Shown piece after piece: positions 9,924 through 17,564 of a stretch of 45,722 bases of DNA. The first letter of the stretch is position 1. Each line of letters opens with the position of its first letter. The notes below the pieces were generated by a model. It did not search any database. It was not told where the DNA came from and was given only the letters and a program-made list of their open reading frames with translations. This DNA comes from Gammaproteobacteria bacterium (GTDB taxonomy: Bacteria; Pseudomonadota; Gammaproteobacteria; Steroidobacterales; Steroidobacteraceae). Location of the stretch: positions 1 to 45,722 of the forward strand of contig JASHPX010000352.1 in NCBI GenBank assembly GCA_030037905.1, in the 5' to 3' direction. The position numbers were made by a program, and so were the translations under genes.

Positions 9924-10168
9924 CGATGAGACTTGCTCGCGGCACCGAATCCGAGCTCACGTTCTGCGCGGCTCAGTTCGGCCGCGCTCAGAGCGCCGTG
10001 TTTCCTTTCCCAGGCATCCAGGCATTCCCCCAGGGCCTCGGCCCGCAGTCTGGCCGCCGCCGCTCGGGCCAGCCATGAGGATAACCCCGTACCCGCCTTG
10101 CGGGCGGCGGCGCGCACCCGGTCTCCCAGGTCGGCTTCGAACGAAATGCTGATCTTGTCGACTTTCAC
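9920..10168 (-). CDS. Ribbon-helix-helix-type antitoxin
   Basis: MKVDKISISFEADLGDRVRAAARKAGTGLSSWLARAA; 4-bp ATGA overlap with the PIN gene. Confidence 0.75.
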   Translation of the reverse strand: MKVDKISISFEADLGDRVRAAARKAGTGLSSWLARAAAARLRAEALGECLDAWERKHGALSAAELSRAERELGFGAASKSHR

Positions 10169-10178
10169 AATGCCATCT

Positions 10179-10203
10179 TACCACGGTATGTCCTACCGCG
10201 GTA
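10179..10203. promoter_or_regulatory. Putative antitoxin operator: TACCACGGTA / TACCGCGGTA
   Basis: Two near-identical palindromic decamers whose starts are 15 bp apart, upstream of the antitoxin start. Confidence 0.55.
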
Positions 10204-10368
10204 GGAATACGTGTGCACGCACAGAACAGTCACCCTCTGATCGCCGCAGACGGCGAAGATAGATAATAGCCGCACCCTCGGCACTGCCATGAACAGCCTC
10301 GCGCTCCCAGCGACACCACAGGCGCTGTACCATGCTCCTCATCAGAGCTGTCTTTCCGGGAGGCTACA

Positions 10369-10692
10369 TTGATTTTCGAAGTGGCACAGATACGCATCAA
10401 GACAGGACAGGCGGCAGCATTCGAGGCGGCCTATCGCCAGGCGCAGCAACAGCTTGCCGCAGCAGAAGGCTACATCGCGCACGAATTGCGGCGCTGCCTG
10501 GAACAGCCCGATCAATATCTGCTATTAGTGCACTGGCGTCGTCTCGAGGATCATACGGTCGGCTTTCGCGGCTCACCGCACTTTCAGGAATGGCGGCGGC
10601 TCATTGGGCCATTCTTCGATGGACCGCCGAGCGTCGTGCATTATCAATCGCTGGATGAGCACGAGCTTGGGGCCGCAGATCGAGCGGGCTGA
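10369..10692 (+). CDS. Antibiotic biosynthesis monooxygenase-like (ABM) protein
   Basis: VAQIRIKTGQAAAFEAAYRQAQ...YIAHELRRCLEQPDQYLLLVHWRRLEDHTVGFRGSPHFQEWR; TTG start. Confidence 0.8.
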   Translation: MIFEVAQIRIKTGQAAAFEAAYRQAQQQLAAAEGYIAHELRRCLEQPDQYLLLVHWRRLEDHTVGFRGSPHFQEWRRLIGPFFDGPPSVVHYQSLDEHELGAADRAG

Positions 10693-11127
10693 TCAGGTAT
10701 TTGGGAACCCGATGCGCAATGAGCCGCTGGCTCGCGCCCAGCACGGGATCGCGGGCGAGCGCAGCGAGCGCGTCGAACCACTCGGGCATCCGCCGGATCA
10801 GCGGCCACCAGGGGTCTTCCGGGCTCGCGTGAACCTGCCGCGCCTCGATGTCGCGGGCGATCTCACCGCGGTAGCGCTCACGTTCCTCTCGCCGCATATC
10901 GCATCCAATGGGAATGACAGGTACCCGTGGATTGTTGCGCCTTGCGTGAGTGTTGCCGTGAGCTCGATCACCTCCGGGCCACCGACCCCGAGACGCGCAT
11001 CACGCGGTGCCGTCCAGGATTGCGCCGCAGTCGTCTGCCAGCGTGGCCTCGCGCCGCCCCGCGCGCTGCTGGCGCCGGCGCTCCGCCAGATTGACCCGGG
11101 CCCCTGCCGTGAATACAATTCGTTAGC

Positions 11128-11340
11128 ATGGGTCATACAATTACAGTACGTATTGAAAAGGCGCTCGCCCAGTGGCTCGAGGAGACTGCGCGTCGCACGG
11201 GACGCTCCCAGGGAGAGATCGTGCGCGAGCAGCTCCATCGTGCGCGCTCACAGAAGGGTGAGCGCCGGTTTCTACGACTGGCCGGTTGCATCGACGGCCC
11301 GCCCGATCTCTCCTCCCGAAAGGGTTTCTCACGGGGATGA
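11128..11340 (+). CDS. Ribbon-helix-helix antitoxin
   Basis: MGHTITVRIEKALAQWLEETARRTGRSQGEIVREQLHRA. Confidence 0.8.
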   Translation: MGHTITVRIEKALAQWLEETARRTGRSQGEIVREQLHRARSQKGERRFLRLAGCIDGPPDLSSRKGFSRG

Positions 11341-11744
11341 GGGGCATTGCCGATACGGGCTTGCTGGTTGGCTTTGCCAATCGGCGCGACCAACATCATC
11401 GCTGGGCCGTATCGATTGCCGAGCAAGTCGAGGAGCCGCTGCTGACATGCGAGGCTGTGCTTGCCGAGGCGGTATTTCACCTGGGCAGCGCATCAGTCGT
11501 GTTCGACATGCTCTCTGATGGTTTCGTCACGATTGCGTTCGACTGCGCGGCACATGTCCTGCAGCTGCAGGCATTGGCGAAGCGCTACTCGGATCGCAGC
11601 CCGGACCTGGCGGATCTGTGCCTGATCCGCATGAGCGAGCTGCATCCGAAGCTGCCGGTCATTACCGTCGACCGGGAGGACTTCCGCGTATATCGGCGCA
11701 ATAAGCGCGAGGTGATTCCGCTGATTTGTCCGACTCGGGAATGA
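11337..11744 (+). CDS. PIN-domain (VapC-like) toxin
   Basis: MRGIADTGLLVGFANRRDQHH...SPDLADLCLIRMSE...VITVDREDF; ATGA overlap with the antitoxin. Confidence 0.85.
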   Translation: MRGIADTGLLVGFANRRDQHHRWAVSIAEQVEEPLLTCEAVLAEAVFHLGSASVVFDMLSDGFVTIAFDCAAHVLQLQALAKRYSDRSPDLADLCLIRMSELHPKLPVITVDREDFRVYRRNKREVIPLICPTRE

Positions 11745-11807
11745 ACGTTAGCCGCCGAGAGCGCGCCGATTGCGCGGCGCTCGTCCTCGCTGCCGCACGT
11801 CGCCTCC

Positions 11808-12035
11808 ATGCCGTATTTGGGCATGGATTCGAAATGCCTCAACGCAAACACCCTAACGATTACCCCGGAGACCCTCGCCCTCATCGCCGGGATCGACGAA
11901 TTCAAGGGAGTGTGCACCAAGCTCGAGCGCGAAAGGCTCATCGTAGCGCAATTACCGGATCTGTCAGTGCGCATCCTGGATTTCGCGCGTAACCACAGAC
12001 GCGGGCCAGCGCAGGGATGCCGGGGCGCTCGCTAG
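11808..12035 (+). pseudogene. Possible remnant of a Fic-family protein N-terminus
   Basis: ITPETLALIAGIDEFKGVCTKL resembles the N-terminal ITPEILxLIAxIDEFKG region of Fic proteins; the Fic core motif is absent. Confidence 0.45.
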
Positions 12036-12077
12036 CTTGCGTCGGTCGTGAGGACCACCGGGCTGACTGAAGCAATC

Positions 12078-12530
12078 ATGAACATCGGTTTGATCTCCGA
12101 CACGCACGGGTTGCTGCGACCCGAGGCCCTGCAAGCACTCACGGGGGTGCAGCAGATCATTCACGCCGGTGACGTCGGCACCGTCCGGGTGCTCGAGCAA
12201 CTGCGTATCGTGGCACCGCTGCACGCGGTGCGCGGGAACAACGACCACGGCGAATGGGCGCAGGCTTTGCCGCCGCAGCTCGTCCTGCAGTTCGAGCGCG
12301 TGCGGATCTGTGTGATCCATGATCTGAAGGAACTGGAGCCAGACCCGGCAACGGCCAGCTTCCAGGTCGTCATCGCCGGTCACTCGCATGTGCCGAACGT
12401 TTCCGAACGAGGCGGTGTGCTATTCGTCAATCCCGGCAGCGCCGGCCCGCGGCGCTTCAAACTGCCGGTGACGCTGGGCTACCTGACGGTTCATGACGGC
12501 GTTGCACGCGCCCGGATACGCCAACTCTGA
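12078..12530 (+). CDS. YfcE-like metallophosphoesterase
   Basis: MNIGLISDTHG, HAGDVG, GNNDHG, GHSHVP, NPGSAGPRR. Confidence 0.9.
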   Translation: MNIGLISDTHGLLRPEALQALTGVQQIIHAGDVGTVRVLEQLRIVAPLHAVRGNNDHGEWAQALPPQLVLQFERVRICVIHDLKELEPDPATASFQVVIAGHSHVPNVSERGGVLFVNPGSAGPRRFKLPVTLGYLTVHDGVARARIRQL

Positions 12531-12586
12531 TCGACTGGCCCCTGACGGCAACTTGCTACAAGGTGCTACATATACTACGGTTGGCC

Positions 12587-12835
12587 ATGGATCGAATTAT
12601 CACTCAGCGGGAGCTGCGCAATCAGTCCGCGGCTGTCCTTCGAGAAGTGCAAGCCGGTCGGACCCTCATCGTCTCTCGTAACGGCACGCCCGTGGCAGAG
12701 CTCCGGCCCATTCGCCCGCGCCGATTCGTGCCCCGGGCCACCGTGGCTGAAGCAGCGTCTCGAGCACCTCGAGTCGATGCAGCCCGCTTCCGAGGGGATC
12801 TGGATGCCGTGATCGACCAGCGCATCGACGACTGA
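12587..12835 (+). CDS. Phd/YefM-type antitoxin
   Basis: MDRIITQRELRNQSAAVLREVQAGRTLIVSRNGTPVAELRP. Confidence 0.85.
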   Translation: MDRIITQRELRNQSAAVLREVQAGRTLIVSRNGTPVAELRPIRPRRFVPRATVAEAASRAPRVDAARFRGDLDAVIDQRIDD

Positions 12836-12851
12836 TCCCACACGCGGGCTC

Positions 12852-13229
12852 CTGGATACATCCGCGGTGACCGATCACGACCTGATCGATCCGGGATTGC
12901 TACCTGATCAGTCCGCCACCGCCGCCATGACCCTTGCCGAGCTCGCCGCGGGCCCGCACGCCACCGAAGACCCAGAGGAACGGGCTCGACGCCAGGATCG
13001 ACTGCAGTGGGCGACAGCAACGTGGGAACCGCTGCCATTTGATGCCGAAGCCGCCCGCATGTATGGCCGGATGTTCGCGGCAGCGCGTACTGCCGGGCAA
13101 AAGAGCCGCTCAAGGTTGGCGGACTTGCTCGTCGCGGCGACGGCCGCCGCAAACGGCCTGCCGGTCTACACGCGCAATCCTTCGGACTTTGAAGCGCTGA
13201 AGGGGATTATCAAAGTGGTGCCTCTCTGA
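12852..13229 (+). CDS. PIN-domain (VapC-like) toxin; start codon uncertain
   Basis: In-frame LDTSAV...LAELAAGPHATEDPEERARR...RLADLLVAATAAANGLPVYTRNPSDF; the first obvious start (GTG 12867) lies after the catalytic DTS. Confidence 0.75.
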   Translation: MDTSAVTDHDLIDPGLLPDQSATAAMTLAELAAGPHATEDPEERARRQDRLQWATATWEPLPFDAEAARMYGRMFAAARTAGQKSRSRLADLLVAATAAANGLPVYTRNPSDFEALKGIIKVVPL

Positions 13230-13421
13230 CGAGAGCTCACTCGTCACGCTCGAGCCATGCTCTTTCCACGGTCGCACGCCGTCCTGTGCTCAGACGTTAG
13301 CCTGGAGGACCTCGCGCGAAAGGAACCAGGCCCATACCTGGCTCGGCAGGCTTGGGTTCTCTCATGATGCCGCGTCGGTCGCAAGCCGGCTGCTCAACGC
13401 CATTGAAATTAGGCGCTCATA

Positions 13422-13470
13422 TATGCTATATAAAGCATTCAATCTATTATGAATAGCTTTATATAGCATA
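13422..13470. promoter_or_regulatory. 15-bp perfect inverted repeat TATGCTATATAAAGC...GCTTTATATAGCATA, putative HipB operator
   Basis: 13422-13436 and 13456-13470; the right arm ends on the A of the HTH gene ATG. Confidence 0.8.
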
Positions 13471-13814
13471 TGGCGCGCACAAGAACCCGGCTTCTGAGCT
13501 CTCCGCCTTACCCCGTTGAGACCGCTCTGCGTCGATTGGGGTCGAACCTGCGAACGGCACGGCTGGCACGTAACCTGACGCTCGACGAAGTCGCCGAGAA
13601 AATCGGAACCGGCAGGCGCGCCGTGGCAGACGCCGAGAGGGGGCGTCCGGGAACTGCGGCCGCAGTGTATCTGGCACTGCTTTGGACCTACGACCTGATG
13701 AGCCCCGTATTGCAGATCGCGGACCCCGCCGCCGATGCGGTGGGCCTCGCCTCGGTCGCACGCCGCGAGCGCGCCCGCACGAGCACCTCCGCGGGTCTCG
13801 ACAACGACTTCTAA
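13470..13814 (+). CDS. HTH regulator, HipB-like antitoxin (module 2)
   Basis: LRTARLARNLTLDEVAEKIGTGRRAVADAERGRPG. Confidence 0.8.
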   Translation: MARTRTRLLSSPPYPVETALRRLGSNLRTARLARNLTLDEVAEKIGTGRRAVADAERGRPGTAAAVYLALLWTYDLMSPVLQIADPAADAVGLASVARRERARTSTSAGLDNDF

Positions 13815-13820
13815 AAGCCC

Positions 13821-15074
13821 GTGCGTGAGTGCTTCGTTTACGTCGTGTTGCCCGGTGAGACCTCCTTCGTGCCGGCGGCCCGCTTCCAATGGCTGCCTGA
13901 TCAGGGAGGGCTGCCGCTCGGACGGCTGGTCTACGGCCGGCGCTACCTGGAGCGCCGCGATGCGGTGCCGCTTGACCCTTTCGAATTGCCGCTGACTCGG
14001 CGCATTTACGAGACACGCACGCTCGGAGGTGTCTTCGGTGCGCTACGGGATGCTGCTCCAGACCATTGGGGCAGGCGCGTGATCCAGCGCCACGTCAATG
14101 CCATTGACCTCCCGGAAATCGACTACCTGTTGCAGTCTCCAGATGATCGGGCCGGTGCACTCGGCTTCGAGCTCAATGCGCAGCCGCCGGCTCCAAAGCG
14201 TGTGTTCAACCAGACCGTCGACCTCGCGAAGCTGCAGACAATGGCCGATGCGATCCTCGCGGACGAGGAGCGCGCGCCGGGCGATCCTGTCGCGGCTCAG
14301 ATTGAAGAGCTGCTCCTCATGGTCACGTCGATGGGGGGCGCGCGTCCGAAGGTGGTCGTAGAGGCGGATGGTGCGCTGTGGATCGCAAAATTCAACTGCG
14401 CGAAGGACCGCTGGAACAACGCTCGCGTCGAGCATGCCATGCTTCGGCTCGCGGAGCGTTGCGGGCTTCGGGTGGCAACCTCGCGCATCGAGCCGGTTGG
14501 CGATCGCGACGTGCTGCTCGTGAGGCGCTTTGACCGCGATGCGAGCGATGCGGGCTATCGCCGCGCGCGTATGCTTTCGGGGCTGACATTACTGCGCGCC
14601 GGCGACTCGATCCATGATCGCGATCGATGGTCGTATCCGTCGCTTGCCGAAGAATTGCGCCGGCTGTCGGGGCGCCCCGCGGACGATGCGCAGGAGCTGT
14701 TCCGAAGGATGGCATTCAATGCGCTCATCTCAAACAGCGATGATCACCCGCGTAACCACGCATTCATTGCGTTCGGACAGGACTGGCAACTCTCGCCTGC
14801 GTATGACTTGACGCCGACCTCACCGCCTTCGGTCGAACGCCGCGACCTCGCGCTCGCCTGCGGCGATCAGGGTCGGCGCGCAAACGCCGAAAACCTTCTC
14901 TCTCAGAGTGGTCGGTTCCTGCTGTCCGGTGAGGCTGCCGTGAAGATGCTCGATGAGATGGAGGCGCAGGTTCGGGCCTGCTGGTACGAAGTCGCGCGGC
15001 GCGCAGGCGTCAGCGAGCGCGACTGCGAGCGGATCGCCGGGGCCTTCGCGTATCGCGGGTTCCGGTGCACCTGA
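13821..15074 (+). CDS. HipA-like kinase toxin (module 2)
   Basis: GVFGALRDAAPDHWGRR, GGARPKVVV, FNALISNSDDHPRNH, LSPAYDLTP; GTG start. Confidence 0.9.
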   Translation: MRECFVYVVLPGETSFVPAARFQWLPDQGGLPLGRLVYGRRYLERRDAVPLDPFELPLTRRIYETRTLGGVFGALRDAAPDHWGRRVIQRHVNAIDLPEIDYLLQSPDDRAGALGFELNAQPPAPKRVFNQTVDLAKLQTMADAILADEERAPGDPVAAQIEELLLMVTSMGGARPKVVVEADGALWIAKFNCAKDRWNNARVEHAMLRLAERCGLRVATSRIEPVGDRDVLLVRRFDRDASDAGYRRARMLSGLTLLRAGDSIHDRDRWSYPSLAEELRRLSGRPADDAQELFRRMAFNALISNSDDHPRNHAFIAFGQDWQLSPAYDLTPTSPPSVERRDLALACGDQGRRANAENLLSQSGRFLLSGEAAVKMLDEMEAQVRACWYEVARRAGVSERDCERIAGAFAYRGFRCT

Positions 15075-15134
15075 CGTCCGGCGTAACTTGGCCAATGCGT
15101 ACCTTGCGCACCCGACATGGCTGAAGCTCGCCCG

Positions 15135-16382
15135 TCATTCGGACAACAACCGGACGCTGTCCGGCAGGAGCCGTTGGTACTCATCAGGATCAGCAAGCTG
15201 CGGTAGGAAGTTCATCGCGCGGCCTCGCTCGAGCACGAACCACAGTCGAAGGTAGCGATGACGGAAGCGCACCCGTCCCGCACCGATCTCCTCGAGAATT
15301 GGCAGCTCCCCCGAGAGGAAGTGCTCGAGCGCCTTGCGCAGGCTCGAGGCTGAGCGAAATCGGGTGATGCGCACGAGATCTCTTTGACTCAAGGGCTGAT
15401 CCTGGTAAAGCGCCACAGCAAAGAGCGCGCGCTGCTGAAGCGCCGTGCTCTTATCAAGCAGAGCAAGCGCCAACGATTCGCTCGCGCCGATGATCTGCAG
15501 CAGTGCTCGCCCGACGGCACTTGCAGCCACCGGAGTATCCCGAGCCATGGACCAGGTCTCATGCGCAAGCTGCTGCACATCCGCGGAGCGTTCCCCGGCG
15601 ATGCCCAGGATCGCCTCGAGAGCGGCCGTCGAGGCGGGTTTGCCCGAGCGCTGGAACTCGCGTGCGAGGAACTCTCGAAAAGGTGTGACACCGATTGGCT
15701 GCACCTCGAGAAGGTGTGCTCCCTCGAAGAAGGGAGCCCCCTCCTGCAAGAAAAGCTTCGTGAAGGATGCCTTCGCGCTGCCCGCGAAGTAATACGCGAC
15801 ACGCGACTGGCGCTGAATCTGACTGCGCAGGACTCCAAGGACATGGCGGCAATCCTCGGGCGGGAGCTGATCGGTGATCTCCTGAAACTCATCGAAAAAG
15901 ACAGCAAGAGGTGCGCGCTCGGCAAGCTGACCGATGCGATCGAGGAGCCTTCGAAGCGTGTCGGTGCTCTGGGCTGTCGACATCTCAAGGTACGCCCCGC
16001 CGCGGCTCAGGAGCAGGCGAATATCCTTTAGATCAAGACCGATCTCCCGCAGCCAAGGAGTGATCTTACGGATGAGCATGCTCCTTTGACGTACGTACTC
16101 CTCGAGTGCTCCGACCATCACCGCACACAGCCCTTCGATGTTCTTCAGCCCGAGGAGATCGATGACCACGCAGGGGGCCTTGCGCGCCGCCAGCGTACGT
16201 ATGACGAGAGTGCTCTTGCCGAGGCGCCGATCGCCATAGAGCGCCACGCGCTCGCGTTTCTCGAAGGAACGCACGATCGCCCGCTCGAGATCGGGACGCG
16301 AGCAGGCTGCATCCTCCAGGCGCAGGATGCGGCCGTAGATGAATGGGTTCGTCGGGGTGTTCTTCTTCACGTGCGCTATCAA
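15135..16382 (-). CDS. AAA/STAND-type ATPase (archaeal ATPase family-like)
   Basis: Walker A GDRRLGKST, Walker B LAVFFDEFQE, C-terminal winged-helix-like RHRYLRLWFVLERGR. Confidence 0.8.
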   Translation of the reverse strand: MIAHVKKNTPTNPFIYGRILRLEDAACSRPDLERAIVRSFEKRERVALYGDRRLGKSTLVIRTLAARKAPCVVIDLLGLKNIEGLCAVMVGALEEYVRQRSMLIRKITPWLREIGLDLKDIRLLLSRGGAYLEMSTAQSTDTLRRLLDRIGQLAERAPLAVFFDEFQEITDQLPPEDCRHVLGVLRSQIQRQSRVAYYFAGSAKASFTKLFLQEGAPFFEGAHLLEVQPIGVTPFREFLAREFQRSGKPASTAALEAILGIAGERSADVQQLAHETWSMARDTPVAASAVGRALLQIIGASESLALALLDKSTALQQRALFAVALYQDQPLSQRDLVRITRFRSASSLRKALEHFLSGELPILEEIGAGRVRFRHRYLRLWFVLERGRAMNFLPQLADPDEYQRLLPDSVRLLSE

Positions 16383-16403
16383 GCGTATTTTTTACATCAC
16401 TTA

Positions 16404-16498
16404 GTGTACACCAATTAGCGCATTAAATACACCAATCGGTGCACCGCCTCTTTGTCGCTCGACAGCGATCTGTCGATAATGGCTATCCAGATAGCCAT
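16404..16498. promoter_or_regulatory. Cluster of palindromes and direct repeats in the divergent AAA ATPase / antitoxin promoter region
   Basis: GTGTACAC; TACACCAAT x2 21 bp apart; CGACAG-CGAT-CTGTCG; ATGGCTAT-CCAG-ATAGCCAT. Confidence 0.6.
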
Positions 16499-16515
16499 CT
16501 TGGGGTCGTAGCCCT

Positions 16516-16806
16516 ATGAAGCAGCAAGAGTATTCAGTAGCCGAAGCGCGCGACCGCCTCGCGGAGTTGATCCACGAGGCCGAACATGGGCGGCCGATTC
16601 GCATAACGCGTCGAGGTAAACGTGCGGCCGTGCTGGTGTCCGAAGAGGAGTTTCAGAGGTCCCGGGGGCGACAAAAGCAGGGGCCGGGAGATGCGATCCT
16701 GGGGTGGCGAAGGAAATACAGCGGCGTGGAACTGACGAACGCGCAGATCGACGGGTGGCGGGATCGAAGCATCGGCCGAGTTCCGGATTTCTCAGGCAAG
16801 GAGTAG
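16516..16806 (+). CDS. Phd/YefM-type antitoxin
   Basis: YSVAEARDRLAELIHEAEHGRPIRITRRGKRAAVLVSEEEFQ. Confidence 0.88.
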   Translation: MKQQEYSVAEARDRLAELIHEAEHGRPIRITRRGKRAAVLVSEEEFQRSRGRQKQGPGDAILGWRRKYSGVELTNAQIDGWRDRSIGRVPDFSGKE

Positions 16807-16812
16807 CGCGCG

Positions 16813-17082
16813 GTGATCTTCGTGGTAGACACCAACACGTTCTCAGAGCCGATGAAGCCGGAGCCTGACAAGAAGATGCTATCGCTGCTGACGAGTAGGC
16901 AGTTCGATTGGGGAACGAGCGCGACCGCGTGGGAGGAATTCACTCTGGGGATTCGCGTGCTGCCGGCGTCGGCGCGGCGAAATGAACTGGAGGCGTACCG
17001 CCGCGGCCCGCTGGTTCGCTTGAAGGGTTCTACGGGGATTTGGACTTCAGTAACTCTAGTAATTCATCTAGATTTAACATAA
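16813..17082 (+). pseudogene. 3'-truncated PIN-domain (VapC-like) toxin ending at the dif-like site
   Basis: MIFVVDTNTFSEPMKPEPDKKML...WEEFTLGIRVLPASARRNELEAYRRGP then loses similarity; distal PIN acidic residues missing. Confidence 0.75.
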
Positions 17083-17099
17083 TATACCTTATGCGAAGT
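17072..17099 (-). promoter_or_regulatory. dif: dif-like XerC/XerD recombination site
   Basis: Minus strand ACTTCGCATAA-GGTATA-TTATGTTAAAT vs E. coli dif GGTGCGCATAA-TGTATA-TTATGTTAAAT, 24/28 identical, XerD arm 11/11. Confidence 0.88.
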
Positions 17100-17255
17100 A
17101 GGCCGTAGGGCTCCTGAGGGGTTCTGAGGCGCCTCGCCCAGCTGCATACCATCCACGTCATTGGCTACGCGCACGGTTGCGATCCCGCTCGCTTCCGCCT
17201 ACGAGTAAACATCGAGGGAGAGCCCGGTGCGTAGCGAAAGTCAGGCCGAACTCTA

Positions 17256-17545
17256 TCAGGCCACCACTACGAACGGCCCGTACTGCGCCGGAACGCGCTC
17301 GTTCGTGAGCAGCGTCATCGGCTCGACGAAGACCTGTGCAACCAATATGCGATCAAAAGGATCCCTGTGCACCGGCGGCAGCGCGCCAACCTTCGCTGCG
17401 TGCAGGCCACTGATAGTCAGGAAGGTGAATCCCGTGGGTTCGATGGCTTCCAAGACCTCGTTCGGATCGGCCTTCAGACTCCCCAATGCCGATTTGATGC
17501 TGATCTCCCAGATTGAGGCGGCACTCGCATATGGAGAAGTCTGGC
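17256..17545 (-). pseudogene. 5'-truncated PIN-domain (VapC-like) toxin remnant
   Basis: Minus-strand reading SPYASAASIWEISIKSALGSLKADPNEVLEAIEPTGFTFLTISGLHAAKVGALPPVHRDPFDRILVAQVFVEPMTLLTNERVPAQYG; no N-terminal DTH segment. Confidence 0.7.
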
Positions 17546-17564
17546 ATCGGGGCTCGAGCGCCCT

